Origin: Massilia forsythiae
GTDB taxonomy: Bacteria > Pseudomonadota > Gammaproteobacteria > Burkholderiales > Burkholderiaceae_D
DNA length: 64,000 nucleotides
NCBI RefSeq assembly: GCF_012849555.1
Contig: NZ_CP051685.1
Location: forward strand, 3,348,001 to 3,412,000
Direction: 5' to 3'
The notes beneath the pieces were generated by a model, which was given only the letters and a program-made list of their open reading frames with translations, had not been told where the DNA came from and did no database searches. The translations under genes and the position numbers were made by a program. Every line of letters starts with the position of its first letter. Position 1 is the stretch's first letter. This document shows, piece after piece, positions 1 to 8,369 of this stretch.

Positions 1-2127
1 AGCGTCACGCTATACGACAGCGACGGCGTCACCGTGCTGGGCAACGCCATCGCCGATTCCCACGGCACCTGGCGCATCGCCAGCAGCACGCTGGGCGACG
101 GCGTCCATACGCTCAGCGCGCGCCAGGCCGATGCCGCCGGCAACGTCTCCGCCGCCGGCGCACCGCTGTCATTGACGATCGACAGCACGATCCCGGCAGG
201 CGTGGCGGCGCCGCGCCTGGACGCCGCCAGCGACAGCGGCACCGTCGGCGACGGCATCACCAGCGTGACCAAGCCGGTCTTCACCGGCACCGCCGAGGCG
301 CTGGCGCAGGTGACGCTGTACGACAGCGACGGCCTCACCGTGCTCGGCACGGCGCAGGCCGGCGCCGACGGCAAGTGGAGCATCGCTTCCACCACGCTGG
401 CCGAAGGCAAGCACGTCGTCAGCGCGCGCCAGGTCGACGGCGCCGGCAACGTGTCGGGCGCCGGCGCCGGCTTCGAAGTGACCATCGACAGCAAGGCGCC
501 GGGCGCGCCGGCCGCACCCACGCTCAAGGCGTCCAGCGACACCGGCACCCTGGGCGACGGCATCACCGAAAACGCCAATCCGGTGTTCGAGGGCAGCGCC
601 GAGCCGTTCGCGCTGGTGAAGCTGGTCGATACCGGCAGCGGCAAGCTGCTCGGTAGCGCGACCGCGGACCCCGACGGCAAGTGGAGCATCGCCGCCACCG
701 GCCTGGCACTCGGCACGCACGCGATCAGCGCCACCCAGGTGGACGAAGCCGGCAACGCCTCGGCGGCGAGCGCGGTGTTCACGCTGCGCATCGACGCGCC
801 GGCGGTCACGACGCCGCCAAGCACGCTGGTCGACGGCGTGCAGGTGACGACGCAGGCCGTCACCCTGCCGGGCGGCGCCAGCGGCACCGCGGTGCAGGTC
901 CCGATCGTCACCGCCGACCGCGCCGAGAGCAGCGGCCAGGCCGGCGTGGCCGACATCCCGCTGGCCACCAGCAACGGCGCCAGCCTGCTGGTGGCGCAGC
1001 TGGCGCCGGGCTACGGCTTGAATGCGAGCGGGGCCAACGTGGCGGTCGCCAACGGGCTGGAGCACCTGATCAGCGCGATCATGGCCGCCACCCCCGGCCA
1101 CGACGCCGCCGACCAGGGCCACCTGACCGGCAACGGCAAGACCTACCTGGCCACGCTGGCGTCGGAAGGCTCGCTGCTGGTCGAGACCGTGACTCCGGTC
1201 AGCACGGCCGGGGCGAGCGGCACGCTGACGCTGAGCGGCGCCGGCGCGCCGGCCGGCCAGCACGTGGCGCTGGTGATCGATGCCGGCGGCGTCGCCGCCG
1301 GCACCACGCTGGCGCTGCAGGGGGTGAACTTCGCGGCCGTCATCGGCAGCGCCAGCGTGGTGGCGCAGAGCGGCGCGCCGGTGCTCAGCGGCGACGCCGC
1401 GGCCCAGCACTTCACGGTGGAGGCGACCGGGTCGGGCATGGTGTTCGCCGGCGCAGGCAACGATACCTTGAGCTTCGGCCTGCCGAAGGCCACGGCCACC
1501 TCATCTGCCAACCCGGCTGCCGACCCGTCCGCGGGCCAGGCCCATGCGGCGGCGGTGCCGGCCACCGGCGTCACGCTGCTGCACGGCGGCCAGGGCACCG
1601 ATGCCGCCACCTTCGACGGCGCCCGCGCCGACTTCAACGTCGAATCGCACAACGGCTACCTGGTGGTCAGCAGCAAGGCCGCGCCGGACGCCAAGGCGCT
1701 CGTGGTCAACGTCGAGCAGCTGCAGTTCAGCGACGCCAGCGTCACGGTGCAGAACGCCCCCGACCTGACCACGCTGGCGGGCATGTACCAGACCATGTTC
1801 GGCCGCCAGGCCGACCTGGGCGGCTTCGCGTACTGGGCCGACGTGCACCAGGGCGGCGCCAGCTGGGGCGCGATGGCGCTGGACATGATCGGGTCGAGCG
1901 AGCGCGTGGCCGCCACCAACGACAGTTTCAACGGCAACGCCGGGCACGACGTGGCCCTGTTGTACCAGGCGCTGTTCAACCGTGCGCCGGACAGCGGCGG
2001 CCTGGCCTACTGGACCGGCCAGATGGCCCATGGCGCCAGCCTGGAAACGGTGGCCACCGCCATGGTGCAATCGGTGGAGATGGTGGGGCACCAGCGCGCG
2101 GCGACCGACTGGGACTTCAGCGTGTAA
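1..2127 (+). CDS. Large exported Ig-like/RTX protein with C-terminal DUF4214, 5' partial
   Basis: The reading frame is open from base 1, so the start lies outside the window; the first internal ATG at 34 is not the true start. Three tandem repeats of about 100 residues are visible, each with a strand like VTLYDSDG, then GKWSIAST and a QVDGAGNVS-type end, typical of bacterial Ig-like modules in large surface proteins. After a Ser/Ala/Thr-rich stretch comes a GAGNDTL motif and GGQGTDAATF, resembling RTX/haemolysin-type calcium-binding turns. The last 120 residues contain two YQxxFxRxPDxGGxxYW units, the signature of DUF4214, common in S-layer-like and type I-secreted proteins. Secretion by a type I system and a cell-surface role are inferred. 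Two hairpins follow the stop. Confidence 0.85.
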   Translation, partial: SVTLYDSDGVTVLGNAIADSHGTWRIASSTLGDGVHTLSARQADAAGNVSAAGAPLSLTIDSTIPAGVAAPRLDAASDSGTVGDGITSVTKPVFTGTAEALAQVTLYDSDGLTVLGTAQAGADGKWSIASTTLAEGKHVVSARQVDGAGNVSGAGAGFEVTIDSKAPGAPAAPTLKASSDTGTLGDGITENANPVFEGSAEPFALVKLVDTGSGKLLGSATADPDGKWSIAATGLALGTHAISATQVDEAGNASAASAVFTLRIDAPAVTTPPSTLVDGVQVTTQAVTLPGGASGTAVQVPIVTADRAESSGQAGVADIPLATSNGASLLVAQLAPGYGLNASGANVAVANGLEHLISAIMAATPGHDAADQGHLTGNGKTYLATLASEGSLLVETVTPVSTAGASGTLTLSGAGAPAGQHVALVIDAGGVAAGTTLALQGVNFAAVIGSASVVAQSGAPVLSGDAAAQHFTVEATGSGMVFAGAGNDTLSFGLPKATATSSANPAADPSAGQAHAAAVPATGVTLLHGGQGTDAATFDGARADFNVESHNGYLVVSSKAAPDAKALVVNVEQLQFSDASVTVQNAPDLTTLAGMYQTMFGRQADLGGFAYWADVHQGGASWGAMALDMIGSSERVAATNDSFNGNAGHDVALLYQALFNRAPDSGGLAYWTGQMAHGASLETVATAMVQSVEMVGHQRAATDWDFSV

Positions 2128-2142
2128 ACTGGGCCGGCAAGC

Positions 2143-2205
2143 GGCATTCTTCGGGAATGCCGGCCTGGTGAAAAACGGCGCCGCATCCGGAAGGATGCGG
2201 CGCCG
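2143..2205. terminator. Two tandem hairpins, second one terminator-like for the minus strand
   Basis: GGCATTC/GAATGCC (2143-2161) is followed by a 13-bp perfect stem CGGCGCCGCATCC/GGATGCGGCGCCG with a GGAA loop (2176-2205). On the minus strand the second stem is followed by five T, the form of an intrinsic terminator, so it probably ends minus-strand transcription from the PhzF remnant. It may also stop read-through from the upstream plus-strand gene. Confidence 0.6.
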
Positions 2206-2270
2206 ATCCACGATACGGCTGCAATCGGTAGAGACTGCCGTACGTCTCACCACGGCAAATTTGTCCGACT

Positions 2271-2654
2271 TTACGGTTTCTCCATCACCGTTCCACCCAC
2301 CAGCACCGCGCCTTCCTCCAGGCGGGTACGGATCAGGCAATCGCGTCCGCCGGCACGCCCTTGATGGAGCACCAGGCCGCGATCGCGTCCAGGTCCGGCG
2401 CGAGGCCGTACAGCGTGTCCACGTCCGCCACTTCGACCAGCAGCTTGGGACTGCCGACCGACGCCACCCGCGGCGTCGACGTGACGACCGATGCCGGCGC
2501 GCGCAGCAGCGCCGCCGATGAACACGCAGGTGGTATTGCGTTCGCGCGCCAGCGCCTGGCGTTCGGCCGGGTCGAGCGGCCCGTCCTCGATCACCAGCAC
2601 CGGGTTGCCGGCGCCGGCACCGGCGCCGAAGCAGGTCATGGCATGGATAGGCAT
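2271..2654 (-). pseudogene. PhzF-family isomerase remnant, truncated and frameshifted
   Basis: The N-terminal frame reads MPIHAMTCFGAGAGAGNPVL and then a PLDPAERQALARERNTTCVFI stretch, matching the start of PhzF-like epimerase/isomerase proteins. Near 2510 the homology moves to another frame, which reads TPRVASVGSPKLLVEVADVD and DLDAIAAWCSIKGV, the typical middle of PhzF proteins, and then hits a stop. A further short piece follows in the first frame. The whole remnant spans about 125 codons against roughly 260-300 for the family, so both large deletions and frameshifts have occurred. The start is near 2654. It is unlikely to make an active enzyme. The assignment rests on remembered family sequence. 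Confidence 0.6.
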
Positions 2655-2700
2655 GTTTCGTAATGTGTATTTCGCAACGTTCCATCGGGTTCATCGGCTA

Positions 2701-2720
2701 TACTGTGTTTTTATACAGTA
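2701..2720 (+). promoter_or_regulatory. LexA (SOS) box upstream of dnaE2
   Basis: TACTGTGTTTTTATACAGTA is a perfect CTGT-N8-ACAG LexA operator with matching flanking TA/TA. It ends 42 bases before the dnaE2 ATG, in promoter position. This predicts LexA repression and DNA-damage induction of dnaE2. Confidence 0.85.
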
Positions 2721-2762
2721 TTTCCTGTTCGACCCTATTGTAGCGCCCAGCGCCCCCGATCG

Positions 2763-5700
2763 ATGCATTCACCGCCGCCATCCTCGCTGGATTCGTCCAC
2801 CGGCCTGCACATGGGCCTGCCCGACTATGCGGAGCTGTTCTGCCTGTCGAACTTCTCGTTCCTGCAGGGCGTCTCGCATGCGGAAGAACTGGTGGCGCGC
2901 GCGCTGCAGCTGGGCTACCAGGCGCTGGCGCTGACCGACGAGTGTTCGCTGGCCGGCGTGGTGCGCGCGCACGGCGAGGCCAAGCGCGCCGGCCTGCCGC
3001 TGATCGTCGGCGCCCATTTCCACCTCGCCGACGAGACCGGCCACCATGCGCTGTCGCTGATTCTGCTGGCGCAAAACCGCAACGGCTACGGCAACCTATC
3101 CGAACTGATCACGCTGGGCCGCACGCGCAGCGAAAAGGGCAGCTACCTGCTGCACCCGGCCGACCTAGAAGCGCCGCCGCCGGCGCTGGCGCATTTGACG
3201 GGCATGCCGGATTGCCTGGCGATCCTGCTGCCGGCGTATCCCGGCCACGAAGCCGCCGCCATCGACCGCCTGCACGCCCAGGCGGCCTGGCTGGCGCGCG
3301 TGTTCGCCGGGCGCGCCTGGCTCGGGTTGACCCTGCTGCACCGCGCCTTCGACGACGCGCACCGGGCGGCGGTGGAGGAGGTCGGCTGGCAGCACGGCCT
3401 GCCGATCGTCGCACTCGGCCACGTCGTGATGCACGTGCGCTCGCGCAAGCCGCTGCAGGACACGATGAGCGCGATCCGCATCGGCAAGCCGGTGGCCGAA
3501 TGCGGTTACCAATTGGCGCCGAACGCCGAGCAGCACCTGCGCTCGCGCGTGCGCCTGGCCAACATCTATCCGCGCGCCGCCTTGCGCGAGACGCTGCGCA
3601 TCGCCGCCCTGTGCAGCTTTTCGCTGGACGAACTGCGCTACGAGTATCCGGACGAGGTGGTCCCGCCCGGCCATTCGGCGGCCAGCTACCTGCGCAGCGA
3701 AACGTATATCGGCGCGCACCGGCGCTTCCGCGACGGCATTCCGGCGCAGGTGCAGGGGCAGATCGAGCACGAATTGTCCCTGATCGCCGAGATGCGCTAC
3801 GAGCACTACTTCCTCACCGTGTACGACATCGTGCGCCATGCGCGCTCGCTCGGCATCCTGTGCCAGGGGCGCGGCTCGGCCGCCAATTCGGCGGTGTGCT
3901 ACTGCCTCGGCATCACCGAGGTCGATCCGGCGCGCGCCAGCCTGCTGTTCGAGCGCTTCATCTCGAAGGAGCGCAACGAGCCGCCCGACATCGACGTCGA
4001 CTTCGAGCACCAGCGCCGCGAAGAGATCATCCAGTACATCTACCGCAAGTACGGGCGCACGCGCGCGGCGCTGGCGGCGGTGGTGATCAGCTACCGTCCG
4101 AAAAGCGCGCTGCGCGACAGCGGGCGCGCGCTGGGCGTCGACCTGGCCATCGTCGACAAGGTGTGCAAGCAGCACCACTGGTTCGACGGCAAGGCCGACT
4201 TGCTGAACCGGCTGGCCGACAGCGGCCTCGATCCCGCCGCGCCGCTGTCGCAGCAATGGGCGTCGCTGGCGCAGCGCCTGCTCGGTTTTCCGCGCCACCT
4301 GTCGCAGCATCCGGGCGGCTTCGTGATGGCGCGCGGGCAGTTGTCGCGCCTGGTACCGATCGAGAACGCCACCATGCTGGAGCGCAGCGTGATCCAGTGG
4401 GACAAGGACGACCTCGAAGAACTCGGCCTGATGAAGGTCGACGTGCTGGCGCTGGGCATGCTGTCGATGCTGCGCCGCGGCTTCGACCTGGTCGGCCGGC
4501 GCCACGGCGCCGTGTTCGAGATGCAGGACATCCCGCACGACGACAAGCCGACCTACGACATGATCTGCGCGGCCGACACGGTGGGCGTGTTCCAGATCGA
4601 GTCGCGCGCGCAGATGAGCATGCTGCCGCGGATGAAGCCGCGCCGCTTCTACGACCTGGTGATCGAGGTGGCGGTGGTGCGCCCGGGGCCGATCCAGGGC
4701 GGCATGGTGCACCCGTACCTGAAGCGGCGCGAGGGCAAGGAGCGCGTGGTCTACCCGAGCCCGGACATGGAAAAGGCGCTGGCGCGCACGCTGGGCGTGC
4801 CGATCTTCCAGGAACAGGTGATGCAGGTGGCGATCCTGGCGGCCGGCTTCACGCCGGGCGAGGCCGACCAGCTGCGGCGCGCGATGGCGGCCTGGAAGCG
4901 CAAGGGCGGGCTGCAGCAATACCACGAGCGCATCGTCGGCGGCATGCTGGCGCGCGGCTACGACATCGCCTTCGCCGAGCAGATCTTCAGCCAGATCCAG
5001 GGCTTCGGCGAATACGGTTTTCCCGAGTCGCATGCGGCCAGCTTCGCGCTGCTGGCCTATGCCAGTTCCTGGCTCAAGTGCCACGAACCGGCTGCCTTCC
5101 TGTGCGCGCTGCTGAACAGCCAGCCGATGGGATTTTACAGCCCGTCGCAGCTGGTGCAGGATGCGCGTCGCCACGGCATCGAGGTGCGCCCGGCAGACGT
5201 GATGGTGAGCGGGTGGGAGTCGGCGCTGGAAGAGCATGACGATGCCGGCCATGGGGAGGGCGGCGGCGCCGGTCGCGTCCGGCCGCAGCCGGCGGTACGC
5301 CTCGGCCTGCACCTGCTGCGCGGGATGAACCGCGAGGCGGCAGAGCGCATCGAGCTGGCGCGCGCGATCCGCCCGTTCGCCAGCGTGGCCGACCTGGCGC
5401 GGCGCGGCCACCTGGAGCGCGCCGACCTGCAGGTGCTGGCCGCTGCCAACGCGCTCGGCGCACTGGCCGGGCACCGCCGCCAGGCGCTGTGGCAGGCATC
5501 GGGCGCGGCGCCGGACAGCGACCTGCTGCGTCCCACCGAGCCGGTCGAGGAAACACCGGTGCTGGCGGCGCCGAGCGAAGGGCAGGACATCGTCGGCGAC
5601 TACCGCGCCCAGGGCTTGACGCTGGGCCGCCATCCGCTGGCGCTGCTGCGCCGCCAGCTGCTGGAAAAGCGCTTCCTGCCGGCCGGGGTGCTGATGGATT

Positions 5701-5993
5701 TCCAGAACGGCCAGCTGGCGCGCGCCTGCGGCATCGTCACCGTGCGCCAGCGGCCCGGCACCGCCAAGGGCGTGCTGTTCCTCACCATCGAGGACGAGAC
5801 CGGCAACGTCAACGTGATCGTGTGGGCGTCGCTGGTCGAGCGGCAGCGGCGCGAGGTGCTGAACGCGGCGCTGCTGGGGGTGTACGGGGTGTGGCAGCGG
5901 GAAGGGCAAGTGCGGCACCTGGTGGCCAAGCGGCTGGTGGACATGTCGCACCTGCTGGGGGCGCTGGATACGCGCAGCAGGGATTTTTGTTGA
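2763..5993 (+). CDS. dnaE2: Error-prone DNA polymerase III alpha subunit DnaE2 (ImuC)
   Basis: A 1076-residue C-family polymerase, the usual DnaE2 length (replicative DnaE is about 1160). It begins with a PHP domain (YAELFCLSNFSFLQGVSHAEEL, then LALTDECSLAGVVRAH). The palm carries the catalytic acidic motif PPDIDVDFEHQRREE. A helix-hairpin-helix region follows, and the C-terminus has an OB-fold segment (GIVTVRQRPGTAKGVLFLTIEDE). In this family DnaE2 performs damage-induced mutagenic translesion synthesis, normally with ImuA/ImuB. Neither partner is next to it here, where a decayed PhzF gene and a surface protein lie upstream. Start at 2763 is taken because the LexA box is just upstream; Met17 (2811) is an alternative. 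Confidence 0.95.
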   Translation: MHSPPPSSLDSSTGLHMGLPDYAELFCLSNFSFLQGVSHAEELVARALQLGYQALALTDECSLAGVVRAHGEAKRAGLPLIVGAHFHLADETGHHALSLILLAQNRNGYGNLSELITLGRTRSEKGSYLLHPADLEAPPPALAHLTGMPDCLAILLPAYPGHEAAAIDRLHAQAAWLARVFAGRAWLGLTLLHRAFDDAHRAAVEEVGWQHGLPIVALGHVVMHVRSRKPLQDTMSAIRIGKPVAECGYQLAPNAEQHLRSRVRLANIYPRAALRETLRIAALCSFSLDELRYEYPDEVVPPGHSAASYLRSETYIGAHRRFRDGIPAQVQGQIEHELSLIAEMRYEHYFLTVYDIVRHARSLGILCQGRGSAANSAVCYCLGITEVDPARASLLFERFISKERNEPPDIDVDFEHQRREEIIQYIYRKYGRTRAALAAVVISYRPKSALRDSGRALGVDLAIVDKVCKQHHWFDGKADLLNRLADSGLDPAAPLSQQWASLAQRLLGFPRHLSQHPGGFVMARGQLSRLVPIENATMLERSVIQWDKDDLEELGLMKVDVLALGMLSMLRRGFDLVGRRHGAVFEMQDIPHDDKPTYDMICAADTVGVFQIESRAQMSMLPRMKPRRFYDLVIEVAVVRPGPIQGGMVHPYLKRREGKERVVYPSPDMEKALARTLGVPIFQEQVMQVAILAAGFTPGEADQLRRAMAAWKRKGGLQQYHERIVGGMLARGYDIAFAEQIFSQIQGFGEYGFPESHAASFALLAYASSWLKCHEPAAFLCALLNSQPMGFYSPSQLVQDARRHGIEVRPADVMVSGWESALEEHDDAGHGEGGGAGRVRPQPAVRLGLHLLRGMNREAAERIELARAIRPFASVADLARRGHLERADLQVLAAANALGALAGHRRQALWQASGAAPDSDLLRPTEPVEETPVLAAPSEGQDIVGDYRAQGLTLGRHPLALLRRQLLEKRFLPAGVLMDFQNGQLARACGIVTVRQRPGTAKGVLFLTIEDETGNVNVIVWASLVERQRREVLNAALLGVYGVWQREGQVRHLVAKRLVDMSHLLGALDTRSRDFC

Positions 5994-6021
5994 GACGCTA
6001 CCCCCTTCGGTACAGTCCACA

Positions 6022-6160
6022 CGTCGTCCCCGCGCAGGCGGGGACCCATGCTGAGTATCAAAAATCGCTATTTGTGAAATCCTGTAGCGTTTCCAAGTGA
6101 TCGATTATAGAAACGATGTATGGGTCCCCGCCAAGGCGCCCGGCTAGGGCGGGGACGACG
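6022..6160. repeat. REP-like inverted pair, copy 1
   Basis: The left arm CGTCGTCCCCGCGCAGGCGGGGACCCAT (6022-6049) forms an 8-bp hairpin on its own. The inverted right arm (about 6119-6160) keeps the GTCCCCGCC/GGCGGGGAC stem but has extra bases in its loop. A further half-arm, GCCTGCGCGGGGACGACG, lies at 6198-6215. The unit fills most of the gap between dnaE2 and the amidohydrolase gene. Confidence 0.85.
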
Positions 6161-6305
6161 GTCTTTAGGCCAGCAATACTATCCTGGACAGCAGTGCGCC
6201 TGCGCGGGGACGACGTGTCGGGACTCACGGTCGACGTTGTTGCACGCAAGTCGATCTGTTAGGCTGAAAAAAGCATCCCTGCACGCGTATCTCTTCCCAT
6301 CTTCC

Positions 6306-7640
6306 ATGACCCTACCGATGAAGCCATCCCGCATCTTCCGCAACTCCCTGCTACTGGCCGGCCTGGCCGCTGCCGCCGCCCACGCTGCGCCGCTGCCGGC
6401 GCCGTTCGCCGCGCAGCTGAACGCCAACTATCCGGCCATCGAGACCTTGTACCAGGACCTGCACAGCCATCCCGAACTCGGCTTCGACGAGCACCAGACC
6501 GCGGCCAAGCTGGTCGAGCGCGCCAGGGCGCTGGGCTACGACGTGACGACCGGCATCGGCGGCACCGGCTTCGTCGCCATCCTGCGCAACGGCCCCGGCC
6601 CGACCGTGATGCTGCGTACCGAGCTCGATGCGCTGCCGGTCCAGGAAAAGACCGGCCTGCCATTCGCCAGCAAGGTCACCACCAAAAATGCCGCCGGCGA
6701 GACCGTGCCGGTGGCGCACGCCTGCGGCCACGACCTGCACATGTCGGCCTGGTACGGCACCGCCAAGCTGATGGCCGACAACCGCAAGGCCTGGAGCGGC
6801 ACCCTGATGCTGATCGGCCAGCCGTCCGAGGAAACCGTGCACGGCGCCGAGGCGATGCTCAAGGATGGCCTGTTCACGCGCTTTCCGAAGCCGGACTACG
6901 CGCTGTCCTTCCATGACGACGCGACCATGCCGTCCGGGACGATCCTGTACCACGCCGGCCCGTTCCGCGCGTCGTCGGACGTGGTCAACATCACCGTGTT
7001 CGGCCAGGGCGGCCACGGCGCCGTGCCGCACGAGGCGCGCGACCCGATCGTGATCGCCGCGCGCCTGGTGATGGCGATCCAGACCCTGGTTTCGCGCGAA
7101 AACAACCCGCTCGATCCGGTCGTGATCACCATCGGCAGCATCCACGGCGGCACGCAAGCCAATATCATCCCCGACCAGGTGAAATTGTCGCTGTCGGTGC
7201 GCACCTTCAAGCCGGAAGTGCGCAAGCGCGTGCTGGCCAGCATCGCGCGCGAAGCCAGGGGCGAAGCGCTGGCCGCCGGCGCGCCGAAGGAGCCGCTGGT
7301 GCAGGTCGAGCCGGGCACCGATTCGGTCTACAACGACCCGGCGCTGATCGAGCGCATGGCCAAGGCGGCGCAGGGCGCGGTCGGTCCGGAGTGGGTGAAG
7401 GAGATGCCGGCCAAGATGACCTCGGAAGACTTTTCGCAGTACGGCCAGCAGCCGGGCGTGAAGGCGATCCTGCTGCACGTGGGCGCGGTCGACGCGGGGC
7501 GCCTGGACGCGGCCAGGAAGGCGGGCCAGCCGCTGCCGGGCACGCACTCGCCCCAATGGGCGCCGGACTTCAAGCCGACCGTGACCAATGCGATCAAGGC
7601 GGAGACGGCGATCCTGCTGGATTTGATGCCGAAGAAGTAG
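6306..7640 (+). CDS. Exported M20-family amidohydrolase (amino-acid-amide/hippurate hydrolase type)
   Basis: The protein has a signal peptide (MKPSRIFRNSLLLAGLAAAA, predicted cleavage after AHA) and then an M20D peptidase fold. Metal-binding signatures are visible: AHACGHDLHMS (the C/H-G-H-D-x-H motif), QPSEETVHGAEAM with the catalytic and metal-bridging glutamates, and the FGQGGHGAVPH dimerisation-domain motif. Family members remove acyl groups from N-acyl amino acids or cleave small amides; the substrate cannot be read from sequence. The periplasmic location is inferred from the signal peptide. The ATG at 6306 is chosen; 6318 (MKPSRIF) fits the signal peptide equally well and neither has a clear ribosome-binding site. 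The longer frame back to 6120 runs through repeat DNA and is rejected. Confidence 0.9.
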   Translation: MTLPMKPSRIFRNSLLLAGLAAAAAHAAPLPAPFAAQLNANYPAIETLYQDLHSHPELGFDEHQTAAKLVERARALGYDVTTGIGGTGFVAILRNGPGPTVMLRTELDALPVQEKTGLPFASKVTTKNAAGETVPVAHACGHDLHMSAWYGTAKLMADNRKAWSGTLMLIGQPSEETVHGAEAMLKDGLFTRFPKPDYALSFHDDATMPSGTILYHAGPFRASSDVVNITVFGQGGHGAVPHEARDPIVIAARLVMAIQTLVSRENNPLDPVVITIGSIHGGTQANIIPDQVKLSLSVRTFKPEVRKRVLASIAREARGEALAAGAPKEPLVQVEPGTDSVYNDPALIERMAKAAQGAVGPEWVKEMPAKMTSEDFSQYGQQPGVKAILLHVGAVDAGRLDAARKAGQPLPGTHSPQWAPDFKPTVTNAIKAETAILLDLMPKK

Positions 7641-7666
7641 GCTCAAGGATGCGGAGCAGCCAAATG

Positions 7667-7792
7667 CGTCGTCCCCGCGCAGGCGGGGACCCATATATAG
7701 CATCAAAATTCGTTATATCGAAAGTACGGAGATGCTCCGACGTTCGTAACTTCGACAGCTCAGCATGGGTCCCCGCCTGCGCGGGGACGACG
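7667..7792. repeat. REP-like inverted pair, copy 2
   Basis: Two near-perfect 28-bp arms (CGTCGTCCCCGCGCAGGCGG... and its complement) are separated by about 70 bp, between the convergent amidohydrolase and PRC-barrel genes. Each arm folds into a GTCCCCGC/GCGGGGAC stem. Confidence 0.9.
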
Positions 7793-7831
7793 GTGCCGGC
7801 GAATATCGCCGGCGGCATCTTTTTCACTCCC

Positions 7832-8233
7832 TCACGCCGCCCTGGTCCCGAAATAATCGTGCACCTCGCCCGACCACTGCTGGTCGGCCATGTCCGGCCA
7901 GTGGTCGGTATCGAAGCCCGGCGCGGCGGCGATGCGTTCCTTCGGGATGTCCATGGTGAAGCGCTTGTGCTCGGGGTCGAGCGTCAGCGCCTGCCACGGC
8001 ACCGCGAACAGCTTTTCTCCCAGGCCGAGGAAGCGGCTGGACGACATCACGGCGTAGGCGATGGTGCCGGTGCGCATGTCGATCATGAATTCCTTGATCA
8101 CGCCAAGGTGCTCGTCCTGCAGGTTGTGGACGTGGTCGCCGACCAGGGTGGTGCTGCCCATCAGTTCCGGGCCCGGCCCCTTGCCGTGCTTGTTCTTGTA
8201 CATACCGTAATCGTCGCGTTCCTCGTAAGACAT
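7832..8233 (-). CDS. PRC-barrel domain protein
   Basis: A 133-residue soluble protein starting MSYEERDDYGMYKNKHGK. The core (STTLVGDHVHNLQDEHLGVI, MIDMRTGTIAYAVMSS, KLFAVPWQALTLD) matches the PRC-barrel fold found in RimM and photosynthetic reaction-centre H subunits, and widespread in stress-associated small proteins of proteobacteria. The start at 8233 is supported by an AGGAGG ribosome-binding site seven bases upstream; the open frame extends further but has no such site. Function is unknown; a general stress role is only a guess from the family. Confidence 0.85.
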   Translation of the reverse strand: MSYEERDDYGMYKNKHGKGPGPELMGSTTLVGDHVHNLQDEHLGVIKEFMIDMRTGTIAYAVMSSSRFLGLGEKLFAVPWQALTLDPEHKRFTMDIPKERIAAAPGFDTDHWPDMADQQWSGEVHDYFGTRAA

Positions 8234-8307
8234 GTGTGCCTCCTGTTCAGGGAAGCGCCAGCATAACCCGAGCATGCCCGGATTCCGTTCGCGCGCACAC
8301 GGAAGCG

Positions 8308-8334
8308 AAAAAAAGCCCGGGACGCGCCCGGGCC
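8308..8334 (-). terminator. Intrinsic terminator after the chemoreceptor gene
   Basis: On the minus strand GCCCGGG-CGCGT-CCCGGGC is followed by seven T. It lies about 35 bases after the stop of the chemoreceptor reading frame. Confidence 0.85.
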
Positions 8335-8369
8335 GCTTGATGTGCTGCAAAGAGGTGCTGCAAAGCGCG

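Noticed and set aside
3165-6020. A 951-codon open frame on the minus strand opposite dnaE2
   Set aside because: It is antisense to an intact polymerase, is rich in His, Arg, Gln and Ala, and has no recognisable domain; such shadows are common in GC-rich DNA.
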